This document shows positions 21,479 to 35,015 of a DNA stretch of 60,000 nt, one piece after another (the stretch's first letter is position 1; each line of letters begins with the position of its first letter). The position numbers and the translations under genes were made by a program. Below the pieces are notes generated by a model. The model made no database searches. It saw only the letters and a program-made list of their open reading frames with translations, and was not told where the DNA came from. The DNA comes from Nematostella vectensis (taxonomy: Eukaryota; Cnidaria; Anthozoa; Actiniaria; Edwardsiidae), in NCBI RefSeq assembly GCF_932526225.1, contig NC_064034.1:21481747-21541746 (forward strand), written 5' to 3'.

Positions 21479-24400
21479 TATGTTGTTATGCGTGTGCAAT
21501 TCGCACTTAGCGAAAAAAGCACACGAACAAGCGTGAATTCGGGTAGTGGTACGAACTGCTCAGTGAAAAACACGCTGCTACACCCTCGATTACTAGTTTC
21601 ACCACTCAACCCACTGTTTCAGTGAGTAATCGCTTAGGAATCCCCAATCTTTTGAGTCTCGCGCGTGGGTGTCGTGAAGTCTTTTCCACCAGTACCCTGC
21701 AATACGTATAAAACGCGGCCCTCAGATTTGTGTGTTGTTGTCTACATGCCTTTCACAAATCAATACTAGCCTTGCTAATTGACTAATACAACTTAGTAGC
21801 GTGCTTCTCATTGGTTCGTAGCGAGCGCTTTGTCACGCGCTGTGAGTGCTCCTATGTTATTTATCTGACTGAAGAGAGAGGGGACCACCCCTCGATTCTT
21901 TGTGGTCACCGCTAATTGACATACCGGAAATGAAGTGGTCAGAAAATGCTTTTGCAAAACATGCAAAACTTTGCTCCACTTTTCTGGAATTACACACTAA
22001 GACCTTTTTAGGAGGGACAAAAGAGAAAAGATTGGGTCTGGTCGCCTTGGTCGCCCGATAGCTGGCAAATTTGCACGATTTCGTGTCTTTTCATTCATAG
22101 CATTTAGTGTTTCGACCAAAGGTCAGACGCGTGTGCTAAGAAGGGTTGTATTTTTCCCTCCTTTCTGACTTTACTCTCGATCAAACATTGTTTTGTACCG
22201 AGAGATAACACTTTAGCAAATAAGGAATGACAAGTTAACAGGGTTCTCCAAGTTTGATGCTTTCGAAGGGGGGGGGGGGGGGGGGGTAAAAGCTCGTTGC
22301 ATGTTGGAAAAAAAGTAAATAATAGCTTTGTTTCGTTGTTAATCGCCACACGATACCTCAAAACATATGTTTTCCTTCTACATTCTCGTAATAGAGCAAT
22401 GTCATCGTGCCCTTGAACTGTCTCCAGTTACGTAGACGGAAGGCGAACCTCGAAAACATTGCTATTTTTACTACATGGCTCTATCAAAAGGTGACAGTGC
22501 GGTCAAACTTTGTGTTAAAATACACACAACTGTTATCATTTCTTGCAAAGTTCGAAAGTACAAGGTTTATAAACAAGGATTTACCGTAGAATACTCAGAC
22601 ATGAGTATTCTTGAAAAAACATGGCAATATCGATATAGCTAAAAAACGGAAGTGGAAGTCAAAATCATTTCCGGTATTCACAAACAAATTAAACAACCTT
22701 GGTGATTGATAAGCGAGTCTGTCAGCCTCCATTTTGTTATCCTTGAGAGAAAGCTTTCAATTCCATCTGCAGTTTCGCGAGGTTATAGCGATATTTCAAA
22801 TGAATGTAGTTAATGAAGTATTTAGTGTTAAACACCTTGGACGTCGGCAGTTCGCCGTATAACAGCCTAAAGGCGCATCCCGAATGCTGTTATACGGCGA
22901 ACTGCCGACGTTCGAGGTACCTGGCTTGTTACATAATTCATACTAATAACAATTTAAACTAGGGGAAAAGCGACAAAACTCAATAATAGTTAACTTTTTC
23001 GGAAAAAAAACAAACAAGGTTCAGGTTATTATTGACCTGCAAGAAAACCCAGAAGAGTTGGTGGTTGATTGCACAAATTTGAAAAGCTCATTAATTCAAT
23101 ACTGAATACTGTACACAATCGAAATTAACATTTAGACAGAGCGGGGCTGCTCGCATGGACTCAATTCCCAAAGGTGGTTTCAGTGTGAGCACGCTGCGAG
23201 AATGGAGCTCACTGAAACCGAAGAAGAGCGACTTATTTTTATTACGCCAAATATCTATTTTCAAGAACTGTAATGTCGACGACAATGAACAAGTGGAACG
23301 AGAGAACTCGCCTCCAAACTTCTCTCGTCCAGTGACGTGACGAGCGAAGACATTTTGGCTGAGGGTCACAGGGCGAGAGATGTTTGGAGTCTCTGGTACC
23401 CAGGGTACTCAGGTAGCCACACCACAGCCTTACTTTGCTGGTGGTGGAATAATTTTCCAAAATTACACATAATAATTTGGCTGAACTTATTGTTGAATTT
23501 CGAGGGTTACAAATACAAATTTTGCTTTCATGACAACTAAATCGATGCATTATTGATATTCAATCTGTGGCAAAAAAGTGGTGTTTTTTGCTCATTTCTA
23601 CTCAAGGTTTAATATGATGGTCAATTAGTATCACGGTTAATCTAGTTTTTAACCTACTCCTCCTCATTCGTATTCCAGTTATTAACCTCATTCATTTTTA
23701 ATAAGTTCATATCAAACCCAACTTTTTCCCTGCTGATACATCAAGCCATCCCCGTTCTTTAAGATTGTAAATTATTCATAGGTATTTAAGTGAAATAAAG
23801 GACTTCCAAGAAAAATGGAAAAGGTGTCAATCATATAATAAGGACACGAAAACTCGAGTCGATGGGTTACCAATATTTGCTACCATATTTCCATTGTATA
23901 CCATTTTTGGAAATGGGGCTCGGCTAACATCCTTGCAGCTTGTGGAATAGTACAGCCGTATTTAATTGAATAAGCGCTCTTTTGAAACAAAACTTTTAAT
24001 AAGCGGCTCCCTCTGGTAAAAAATCTCGTGCTGTTCGCGAGCTCAGAGACTCTCGACAAGAAGAGGGAAAATATTCAATGGATAAAAGTTGATTTAAAAA
24101 TAGCTACTCCAAGTAATTTAATATTATGGTGAAAATAAACTTCTGTAGTAGTATGTAGCTGTTTTAGATGGTTTTTCGAGACCTCATCACAAAATTTTGT
24201 CCCATAAAAACATTTTGATTATGTTCTGATGCCAAAAATATCAATTTTGAAAGTTGCTGGGGAAAAATTACCTGTTCTTTTTTCCCAGGAGGGATCATTT
24301 CCATTTTTTTCCCAGTCAGCATTGGATAGGAATTATTTACCTGCCAGCAGTTTGGCCGATGATAATGTCTTCTTGTATTAAAAATGCGTTCATTCATTAC

Positions 24401-24570
24401 ATGGCCCTAGCTACAAACTTAATTTAGCCTCACTGAATGTTATTAAGATACAAGACTTGTTTTCCCTAACCAGTGGTGCTCTAGGCATTTATCATTTTCC
24501 ATTTTCTAAGAGTCAACCTTAATTGAAATAAGTGTATAACCGAATTTTTCCTAAGCATCCGCCCCAGCAC
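21479..24570. other. Region upstream of the AT-hook gene and intergenic DNA
   Basis: 21480-21800 is GC-richer and CpG-bearing, the expected place for the AT-hook gene's 5' UTR and promoter, but no convincing core element for the minus strand was seen. A 19-base G-run lies at 22268-22286. A perfect 25-bp hairpin is listed separately. No exon was recognised in 21.5-24.5 kb; short ORFs there have no recognisable motif. Confidence 0.35.
22841..22911. other. Perfect 25-bp inverted repeat (hairpin)
   Basis: The arm ACGTCGGCAGTTCGCCGTAT plus AACAG (22841-22865) is exactly complementary to 22887-22911, with a 21-base loop. It could be a small-RNA precursor, a protein-binding palindrome, or the core of a very short MITE. 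There is no tRNA-like fold. Confidence 0.7.
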
Positions 24571-24693
24571 TGTACAGGCCCTCAAATGATCCCGGCCCGC
24601 AAATGACCCCCAAAAAACAACATAGCAGGCCCGCAAATGATCCCGTAGTAATTTACGGAATGGAACAGAATGAAGGGCTTGATTCTATGCTAG

Positions 24694-25390
24694 ATCAATC
24701 AATCAATCAAGTTTATTTCATCAACAAATAGTGATTCTTACATTGGTACCTTATCATATTGATGATGAGGAGTCTACTTAAAAGCAAAAATGCTTATATT
24801 CAGTAGACTCCTTTGTCTTAAAAAATATTACATGTATATGAGAAAGGATATATTACTTATATAAGTGTTCGATGAACTAATTGCATTAATGTTTTTTAAC
24901 ATTAAAATAATCATGTGGAAATGAAATGCTGCTTCCCTGATATGATACTATCTTTGAGAGCTCTTTTAAATTGTTGTAAGGATTTTGACAATTTTATGTT
25001 TGGACTTAAGCTGCTCCAGACTTCAACACCCTAGTAAGAGATGGAGAATTGACCTCGTCTAGTTTTCCGTAGAGGTGGTCGATAATCACATAAGTTTCTG
25101 GTACTGTAATTGTGGATTGTGTTATTTTGTATAAGTATTTTATCAAACGTGTTTGGTAGTTGTTTATTGTCGAATTTGAACATTAATATTGCGGTTTCTA
25201 GTAGATTAATTTCATAGACAGTTAGCAGTTTTTCTTGTCCAAATAATGGCTCTGTATGACTGAGATATTCTGATTTTGTAATAATCCTGACATACCTTTT
25301 TCGCAACAAGTGTAATCTTTTTAAGTTTGTGTGATAATTATTCGCCCAATTGATGTTCCCATAGTATATGTATGGAAACACTAAAGTAAA
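24694..25390 (-). mobile_element. 5'-truncated LINE (CR1/L2-like) tail
   Basis: The minus-strand frame 25381-25031 encodes the C-terminal end typical of LINE ORF2: LHLLRKRYVRIITKSEYLSH, TEPLFGQEKLLTVYEINLL and IHNYSTRNLCDYRPPLRKT. After an in-frame TAG it continues as GVEVWSSLSPNIK and SLQQFKRALKDSI. The 3' end carries AATAAA and then a short TTGA tandem repeat instead of poly(A), as CR1/L2-type elements do. It has inserted into the left arm of the foldback element. Confidence 0.82.
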
Positions 25391-26677
25391 ATAAAGTGTT
25401 TTCTAGCTAAATTCAGGCAAATGATAAAAAAGAACACTTTCTTTCTGTAAAAGGAAATTATACATTTTAATTAAAAAAAATAAAAATACATTGAAAAAAT
25501 AAAGCAATATATTTTTCCTTAACTCTCTGTATTTATGTGGAAAGACTAGACTTTTATCACAATAACCTATGATAAATGTATGCGGGATTTAGCATGTGTT
25601 TAGCGACCTGGATAGGGGAATTCTAGAAAAACACATGCGTGGAATTCGATCCAATTGCTTAGCTCACAAAAGAGCATTATGATCATATGATCTCTTGCTT
25701 ACAAATATACTTCTAACTTGTTTTTCTCTGACTTCGTGGATAACATGTATTTGATAAAAGCGCAAGAGTGTTGTTCCTAAAGAGTTTCTTACTTGTGAGG
25801 ATATGAGGAAAAATTATTTCGGATAACGGGATCTAGGAAAAAGTTATTTTAAAACTATCACAGTGACAACTAGAGACTTGGAGTCGGATACAAAGGCGAT
25901 AATACTGTTGACATCATCGTGTTTTATTGTTTATTTCTTTACATATCAAACATATTCCCCATGGATAGTGTCCTTCGTGTGTCCTTCGCCTTATATGGGT
26001 ATGGATGCCCATATTTAGAAGAGCTAAAGTTTTCCCACTTGCAGATCTCCTGAAAACATGGAGAAAAGCTGATTCCTCTCAATTTGAGACTCGCGGCAAA
26101 AATTTGACAAGAAAAATTTGATCGCTTGGTCAAATCTTTATCTCACAAATCCTGAAAAGCCCCTAGACCCAGGCCTCCAAGAGATTGACCGAGCGGGTCT
26201 GAAGGTCACCCAAATTTTGATATGTCTCTTTATTTATAATCATTGTATTTTTATGAACATCCACGTCGATTTTCTAACAAAATCGTAAAATAAATCTGAT
26301 ATTTTCACCTTCTTTGGAAACACAATAAAATATAAAAATGCCTATCAAGTTCAAATCCCGTGAAATACTATTTAGTTTATTTAGAACTTATACACTGTAA
26401 TGTCTTTGTTTTCTTTTGTTCTGGCTTGACTATCACGGTTTAACAATTATATTTTGTTGCACGGGATTTTGAAAACAGCTCTAATTGCTTTATTTTTTTT
26501 CGAAATGTATTTTCATTTTTTAAATAAAAATGTATAATTTTCGTCCATTTAAAATTCTTTTACAAAAAGAAAGTGTTCTTTTTTTTATCTAGCATAGAGT
26601 TGAGCACTTCATTCCGCGTTCCATTCCCTTAATTTTACGGGATCATTTGCGGGCCTGCTATATTGTTTTTTTGGGGG

Positions 26678-26798
26678 TCATTTGCGGGCCGGGATCATTT
26701 GCGGGCCGGGGATCATTTGCGGGCCGGGATCATTTGCGGGCCGGGGATCATTTGCGGGCCGGGGATCATTTGCGTGCCGGGGATCATTTGCGGGCCTG
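26678..26798. repeat. 18-19-bp repeat expansion within the right TIR
   Basis: The unit GGGATCATTTGCGGGCCG is repeated about six times in the right arm of the foldback element, while the left arm has only two or three GCAAATGA(T/C)CCC words. The expansion is one-sided, so it happened after insertion. Confidence 0.85.
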
Positions 26799-26806
26799 TA
26801 CAGCAC

Positions 26807-29800
26807 TCCTTGGGTATTGCTGACTAAGGCGCTTTGATAATATTAAGTTAAAACGGCGAAAAAAACCCTTGAGATTCACATGTTCTTCAACAGGGAGTCG
26901 TCAGTGGCTCACATGGTCTTCAAAAAGGGTTTCGTCTGATGATGTCCAAAAGAATGTCGCCGGTGATTCATATGATCTTCAAAATAATGCCATAAGTGAT
27001 TCATGATGTTCAAAAGGGTGTCTAGATTCTTGAAACGGATATCAGAGTCCTGTTGTCCTTTCTGGGGGTGAATCAAATCAGCATTCTGGCGGATCAGTGA
27101 GACAAACCAAGAAAAATGAGGGAATAGAAAAAAAAAGCACTTGCCGTGTATATAAAAGATACACGCTTCCGTAAGAGAAGGCTTTTATATAATATACATA
27201 TATATAAAAAAAATCGGAAATTGATCAAAAATAAAATTTCAGGTCTTGGTCAAATCTATGAAATATTCGCGGCAACTACATATTCTCATCTGGAATTGAA
27301 TCAATATTATAAAGGCTAATTACTATATTCAATTCGGACGAGCTTGGAAAAAACTACCTTCTTAGCGCTATTTCTTTCCGTGGATTTTACGTTCATAAAT
27401 CCCAAAGAAGCAGATGTCCTCAAAATAACTCATGATTTAATGCAAAGCTGCTGCGGAAGTTTCCGTTTTCAGTAAATGCGAGGAAATAGAAAATGTCGCC
27501 ATTTATCTTAATGAAGTAGCGGGTAGGCGGCTTCGATCTCAGACTTAGCTTTTAGGCGGAACCTTACCGTTTCCCCCTGATTTTTATGAGTAATCACCTC
27601 TAAGAAAACGACACTAAATTTTAAATAAAAGAAATGCTAATAAAAAAGGTTATACCCCCCCCCCCCCCAGTTCGATAGTAATTTATTTTCAGCAGTCCTC
27701 AACAGCTTAATAGGATAGAAAATTAACTTTATTATTGATTACCATTCAAAGGCAGTTAGCACCCGAACAAAGAAAAAATATTTAGATTCTGTGTGATACA
27801 AAATACTCTGAAAAATAAAGCATGACTTGTAGGCAGAGGAAGCCTGGGATCGAGAGGTGCACCGCTCGGCCAATCTTAGAAGACTGGGAGCGAATAGGAC
27901 ATAGTTATGTAATAGTTGCGGTCAATGAGCGAGGACGGATCTCGCTATTGCATCCGCTTTTACAGCTAAAGTTTTTGCATTTTACCTTGTTAATAGTTTT
28001 ACTCACAGTAATTACTTATGAGGATATTGTAATTATTGGAAAAATCGAATGCCGCAATAAAACATTTTTTCAACACGATACTATTTTGTACTGTTGTAGA
28101 CTAACCAATAAGATGACGGTTGTTTTTTTTGTATAAGAACATTTTTCTACTCTTGCAGTCTGATTTTGTAAATATTCCCGCCTATGACTTTTAATTCCAG
28201 TACATGATCAGGTTAATATTCTCAGAATATATATAATATAATATATAATATTTTAGGTGGGACTCTAAGCACCTTTTCACTTACAATCAATAAACTACAA
28301 AAAAACATTCTGTTTAAGACGTACCTGGACGAGAAAAGAGGTCCGGTGGCGATTCGCGGCTTAAGAAAGTTTCCTGTCGCGATAGAGGCTTTTATATCCA
28401 CCCCACCGATGATGTAATGCAATAAAACAAATACGATATCGAAGAAAACAAGTTATGCAAAATGCAATTATCAAACAACATGTTGGGTTATTACAAAGGG
28501 TGTTGAATTTAATTGTTTAATTGATCAAGAAAATCGTGACAACTCGGCAATATGCACTACATGAAGGGATAAATCACCAAGTTTAATAAACCGGGGAAAA
28601 AAACATGTCTGCCACCCACACTCGCTACTACCTACACTAACAATCTAAAAAACATCACGACTACAACTTGGTGAGCTAGTCACCTTTTCTACAATAAATC
28701 TATTAAGTGAAAGGACAAAATACTTTTTTTTAAATACTTTTAATATAATTGTTTCTTATTCTAGCAATTGTTGCACTGCGCGTACGAACGGTGCGCAATC
28801 GGTAGTGGATTGCGTGACAGAAAAAACGATATGCAAATTTATCGCATTACTAGTGGTGGTGTGCTATATACACTTATAATATTAAACTAGCAGCTGGAAA
28901 CATAGCCATCCGTGGAGATTGTTATCATGACGTTTTGTGCTTGAGCAGCGGATACAAGTATCATGGATAAATAAAAACAACTTCGTATTATTTTTTGTAG
29001 ATTCCCCCCTTTTTTTACTCTATTTATAACAAATATTTCAAAAATATGTTTCCTATCAAAAACACTGTTTCGCATTGCATGTCCTAATAATGTCGATTTA
29101 TTATTATCTTCATTTGAAATTCCTTTAGTTTTTTCATCCACAACTAAACGTGCACAGATTTCCCCGCATTGGTTTTTTTCTTCTCTCAACTTGATCACGT
29201 CAGAAGCATAGGGCGGGCATGTGTTTTTTGTTTCCATCAATATCGATAAAAATCGCTAAGTGTACATTACGTAGGCAGAAACATAACGACCCCGGGTGGT
29301 CTCCGAAATTAGTACTCGAATACTCGTTCAATATTTTCACAAGTGCTTGTTTTTCGAGTTCTCGATTTGCCATTCACTCGCGATTTTGGGTGTCACGCCT
29401 TCATGTTACTCTCCCACAGCATAAGCAAACGGCATCAGATATTTTCATATAGCATATTGTCATTCGTGGATTGTTATTTATTTTTTTACTGTCAACAATA
29501 CAAACGGGTGGTATGATCAAAATTCTTAAATGCAATTTTCCGATTTGCTTTTATCGTTCTCGTCTTGAACCTTCCATTGGGCCTCAATACGACACGTAGT
29601 GTATTGTTGTCGCCAGTTTGTAGACCCAATAAATTATATTCTACCCGGGCTAAATCTCACCACCCTCCCCCCGCAGTGACGAGTAGGCGATTAATGGATG
29701 GGTGCGGGGCTTGTGGGAGGCGCCTTGGCGAAGGCCACGTACTTCCCATTAGAGAGGGACGCTTTCAGACACGTAGCCCCTCACCCCTACCCCTGGATAT

Positions 29801-30240
29801 CATATTCCACCCTGGACATATATACACGAAGGGTAGTCGTTAACGCCGCACAAGTAACTTAAAGTCACAATATACATCACCAAGAGAGCATAAGATAGCT
29901 TTTGCTCTCTTGACACCAACCAATAGTGATTTGAGCAATAAACGTTTATTCCAACAACCATCATGGTTATGTAGGAATAAGTACCCGTCGCTACCGTATC
30001 CACCAAAGAGGGGGGCAAAAGCAATATCAGGAAGAGCAAGTATGTATTTTTGTATATTTAGCAAATAATATATTTCTACCCCAAACACACAACAGACGCT
30101 TGTTTATCTCAATTAAAGAGCCGTAATAAGGCATACACTTGAAAAACAAATTATGCGGCAAAATATCACAATGCAAATTTTTCATTTCGTTTACGAAATT
30201 CAATAGAAAATATAGCAACAGTCTACTAGTAGTACTAACA
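26807..30240. other. Intergenic DNA without recognised genes
   Basis: 26870-27010 holds four diverged ~39-bp units (TCACATGGTCTTCAAAA-like words). A C-run of about 14 lies at 27655-27668. Several ORFs of 60-117 codons occur, but none shows a motif, splice context or composition that I would call coding. Confidence 0.4.
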
Positions 30241-32788
30241 TATCAATAGTATACACATTGTAGTGTCCAGGGTACTATCATATCAACATTAGACACATTG
30301 TAGTGTTCAGGGTACTATTAGATCAACAGTAGACACATTGTAGTGTCCAGGGTACTATCATATGAACAGTAGACACATTGTAGTGTCCAAGGTACTATCA
30401 TATCAACAGTAGACACATTGTAGTGTTCAGGGTACTATCATATCAACAGTATACACATTGTAGTGTTCAGGGTACTATCCTATCAACATTAGACACATTG
30501 TAGTGTCCAGGGTACTATCATATCAACAGTATACACATTGTAGTGTTCAGGGTACTATCCTATCAACATTAGACACATTGTAGTGTCCAGGGTACTATCA
30601 TATCAACAGTAGACACATTGTAGTGTTCAGGGTACTATCATATCAACATTAGATACATTGTAGTGTCCAGGGTACTATCATATCAACAGTAGACACATTG
30701 TAGTGTTCAGGGTACTATCATATCAACATTAGACACATTGTAGTGTCCAGGGTACTATCATATCAACAGTATACACATTGTAGTGTTCAGGGTACTATCC
30801 TATCAACATTAGACACATTGTAGTGTCCAGGGTACTATCATATCAACAGTAGACACATTGTAGTGTTCAGGGTACTATCCTATCAACATTAGACACATTG
30901 TAGTGTCCAGGGTACTATCATATCAACAGTAGACACATTGTAGTGTTCAGGGTACTATCATATCAACATTAGACACATTGTAGTGTCCAGGGTACTATCA
31001 TATCAACAGTAGACACATTGTAGTGTTCAGGGTACTATCAGATCAACAGTATACACATTGTAGTGTTCAGGGTACTATCATATCAACATTAGACACATTG
31101 TAGTGTCCAGGGTACTATCATATCAACAGTAGACACATTGTAGTGTTCAGGGTACTATCATATCAACATTATACACATTGTAGTGTCCAGGGTACTATCA
31201 GATCAACAGTATACACATTGCAGTGTTCAGAGTACTATCATATCAACAGTAGACACATTGTAGTGTTCAGGGTACTATCATATCAACATTAGACACATTG
31301 TAGTGTCCAGGGTACTATCATATCAACAGTAGACACATTGTAGTGTTCAGGGTACTATCAGATCAACAGTATACACATTGTAGTGTTCAGGGTACTATCA
31401 TATCAACAGTAGACACATTGTAGTGTCCAGGGTACTATCATATCAACAGCAGACACATTGTAGTGTCCAGGGTACTATCATATCAACAGTAGACATATTG
31501 TAGTGTTCAGGGTACTATCATATCAACAGTAGACACATTGTAGTGTTCAGGGTACTACCATATTAACAGCAGACACATTGTAGTGTCCAGGGTACTATCA
31601 TATCAACAGTAGACACATTGTAGTGTTCAGGGTACTATCATATCAACAGTAGACATATTGTAGTGTTCAGGGTACTATCATATCAACAGTAGACATATTG
31701 TAGTGTTCAGGGTACTATCATATCAACAGTAGACACATTGTAGTGTTCAGGGTACTATCATATCAACAGCAGACACATTGTAGTGTCCAGGGTACTATCA
31801 GATCAACAGTATACACATTGCAGTGTTCAGAGTACTATCATATCAACAGTAGACACATTGTAGTGTTCAGGGTACTATCATATCAACATTAGACACATTG
31901 TAGTGTCCAGGGTACTATCATATCAACAGTAGACACATTGTAGTGTTCAGGGTACTATCAGATCAACAGTAGACACATTGTAGTGTTCAGGGTACTATCA
32001 GATCAACAGTAGACACATTGTAGTGTTCAGGGTACTATCAGATCAACAGTAGACACATTGTAGGACCAGGGTACTATCAGATCAACAGTAGACACATTGT
32101 AGTGTCCAGGGTACTATCAGATCAACAGTATACACATTGCAGTGTTCAGAGTACTATGATATCAACAGTAGACACATTGTAGTGTTCAGGGTACTATCAT
32201 ATCAACAGTAGACACATTGTAGTGTTCAGGGTACTATCATATCAACAGTAGACACATTGTAGTGTTCAGGGTACTATCATATCAACAGTAGACACATTGT
32301 AGTGTTCAGGGTACTATCATATCAACAGCAGACACATTGTAGTGTCCAGGGTTCTATCATATCAACAGTAGACACATTGTAGTGTTCAGGGTACTATCAG
32401 ATCAACAGTAGACACATTGTAGGACCAGGGTACTATCAGATCAACAGTAGACACATTGTAGTGTCCAGGGTACTATCAGATCAACAGTATACACATTGCA
32501 GTGTTCAGAGTACTATGATATCAACAGTAGACACATTGTAGTGTTCAGGGTACTATCATATCAACAGTAGACACATTGTAGTGTTCAGGGTACTATCATA
32601 TCAACAGTAGACACATTGTAGTGTTCAGGGTACTATCATATCAACAGTAGACACATTGTAGTGTTCAGGGTACTGTCATATCAACAGTAGACACATTGTA
32701 GTGTTCAGGGTACTATCATATCAACAGTAGACACATTGTAGTGTTCAGGGTACTATCATATCAACAGTAGACACATTGTAGTGTCCAG
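30241..32788 (+). repeat. 40-bp satellite array (~64 copies)
   Basis: The unit is 40 bp with core AGACACATTGTAGTGTTCAG followed by GGTACTATCATATCAACAGT. In the first ~1.1 kb two unit types alternate (CATT with GTGTCC; CAGT with GTGTTC), giving 80-bp dimers. Later copies are homogenised to one type. A distinctive deletion variant (TAGGACCAGGG) appears at 32061 and 32420, revealing a ~359-bp higher-order duplication of nine units. No long ORFs cross it. Confidence 0.95.
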
Positions 32789-34552
32789 GTACAAGGAGTG
32801 CGATTATTTGTGGTCCATAATAGAGATACCACTTCAAGGATCTCGATAACGCAAAATAATATTTTTTTCATTAGTCCTCCCTAATATTCAATGGTACCCC
32901 CCAATTTTTATTTTGGAATACCTTCAATACGCATGACATTACTACTGCACTGCTTTACTCTGTGCAACCTTATGCCTTGAAGTTTTTGTTATTGGTCAGC
33001 ACTTTGTGGGGGGCAAGCGTGTGCGCAGAATACTGAAGACAGCATTAAGTTCCCTGAACATTAAATTATAATTCGCCTAGAATATATAGATGTTTTATTT
33101 TAAGTTTATTTTCCGGATATTTGTCACAATAAAAAAAAGAAAAAAATGGATTTATCAGACTAATTACAGTTCGTCTTTCTTAACCAGCAAAACATAAAAT
33201 GGATATTGTTGGCGCCAATTCCTAATTGATACAATTTATTAGCAAACTCCTCATCTCACCTCGCCAAAAGTTTCTTGCCTAACATCTTTCTTGTTATATG
33301 AATATGGTTTTTGCTCATTAAAAGGCAGTATTGATCGATATCCTCCTTTTTTCCAGTTGCGCAACGTCGTATCGTTTCGGTAAAGGAAGCATATAGCCGC
33401 TACGTTGAACTCGAGGGTTATCTAAAGTGTTACCATTAGTCGTGCAACATTGCCAGCTCAGCCTTTCAGAGCTTGATAACAACACAAAGACGCTGGCAAA
33501 GCACTGCGCAGAATACTGAATATGGTTTTCATACAATAAAAAGCTTTGCTGGCTCAATAACATAGTTTATGGCCCCGAATGGTTCCCTAAATTCCGATTT
33601 GCTTGAGACCAAATAAGTACTATGCTCGCAATTGCATTTCAAATGTTCTCATGCTCGACTTCTGATAACGGACTGCATGACTGCTGGCACTATATGCTGG
33701 CAGTGCTCGCCAAGGAGCACTGGCCTTAAAGGGCAACAAGACAAAATGAGACTGATTGTACTAAAGAGCTTAATTTTTTAAAAGCTCATAAATGACGCCA
33801 GCGCCCTTTAACGGAACCGTTGACTTCAACTGACATCGTCGCTTTGCTGTGTACTTAATGCAGAATGAATGCATTTTTTTAAACTATTTTGCTTTCTTTG
33901 TTTTTGAATATGGTGTGGAGAGATGTGATAGTACCTCAGATAGTATTATTATAGTGAACATATTAATATATGCCGATATCAAAATGCGCTATGAAAACAG
34001 TAGTATCCCCCACTGTAGTATAACTAAACTACTGAAAGATGACAGGAAAAAAGAGTAAAGCCAAAAAAAAGCGATAAAGCAAAACTCACGTTTTTTATGG
34101 AGCAGAACCTTGCTCGGTGTGTGATGATCTTCCAAACGCTTACTCAGCTTCCGTTGAAGAAGAAGAAAAACGATCAGGGAAAATGACAGCCTAGGATTGA
34201 CAAATGGGGTGCTTATATACTATTCTTGTCACGGAACCTTGCAATTTGTTTGTTTCTCTTGAACTTAGATATTACTTTATGAGTATCTTACTTTGTCATA
34301 GTTTTTATGTCTGATATTTTCCAAAAAAAATAAAAAATCAATAAGTTCTCTTTTTGTAATGTGGAGTTTTAGAACTTCCTGTGTGCTGTGTTCAGCGAAA
34401 AACGATTCCGCCTAGAAACGTTCATAATTATCTAAGCTCTAAGTGGTTCTCTGAAAATGAGAAAATTTGTGGTTAGTTTCTCGACCACAGATTCCGGTGT
34501 TTGAACCTCTCAAGGGAAGTATTTCGCATGTTGGAGAAGCCTTGACATTGAA
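32789..34552. other. Intergenic DNA without recognised genes
   Basis: AT-rich sequence with simple A-runs. Short ORFs (for example 33318-33563 minus, 33849-34058 plus) have no recognisable features. I see nothing I can name. Confidence 0.4.
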
Positions 34553-35015
34553 CGCCATGATAGCATAGGGCCATTGAACGCCATGATAACATAGAGCCAT
34601 TGAACGCCATGATGACATAAGGCCATTGAACGCCATCATAGCAAAAGGCCATTTAGTGGCATTATAGCAAAAGGCCATTGAACGCCATGATAGCATAAGG
34701 CCATTGAACGCCATCATAACATAAGGCCATTGATCGCCACGATAGCATAAGGCCATTGAACGTCATGATAACATAAGGCCATTGAACTTCATGATAGCAT
34801 AAGGCCATTGAACGCCATGATAGCATAAGGCTATTGAACACCATGATAGCATAAGTCCATTGAACGCCATCACAACATAAGGCCATTGAACGCCATTATA
34901 ACATAAGGCCATTGAACGCCATGATAGCATAAGACCATTGAACGCCATGATATCATAGACCATTGAACGCCATGATAGCATAAGGCCATTGAACGGCATC
35001 AAAGCATAAGGCCAT
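34553..35015. repeat. 26-bp minisatellite (~18 copies)
   Basis: The unit is built on CCATTGAACGCCATGATAGC plus ATAAGG. Units vary by substitutions (CATCATAAC, CATGATGAC) and occasional indels. Minus-strand ORFs with MALCYHGVQWPY-type periods arise because three units make 78 bp; they are not judged to be genes. Confidence 0.92.

Larger units (their letters stand above)
24571..26802. mobile_element. Long-TIR foldback element with GCAC target duplication
   Basis: The ends are TGTACAGGCCC at 24571 and its complement at 26802, flanked on both sides by GCAC. The terminal repeat continues inward for roughly 200-300 bp: ATCCCG and ATGACCCCCAAAAAACAA motifs, then GCTAGAT, then AAAGAACACTTTCTTT, TTATACATTTT and AATACATT are all found in both arms. 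In the left arm a LINE tail (24694-25420) interrupts this match. The interior has no recognised transposase, so it is a non-autonomous foldback or long-TIR MITE. Confidence 0.8.

Noticed and set aside
30241-32788. CRISPR-like regular array
   Set aside because: The 40-bp units are directly head to tail with no unique spacers, in a eukaryotic context; it is a satellite.
34439-35002. Minus-strand ORFs with MALCYHGVQWPY repeats
   Set aside because: Product of a 26-bp minisatellite (three units = 78 bp); interruptions and variants show no protein-level constraint.
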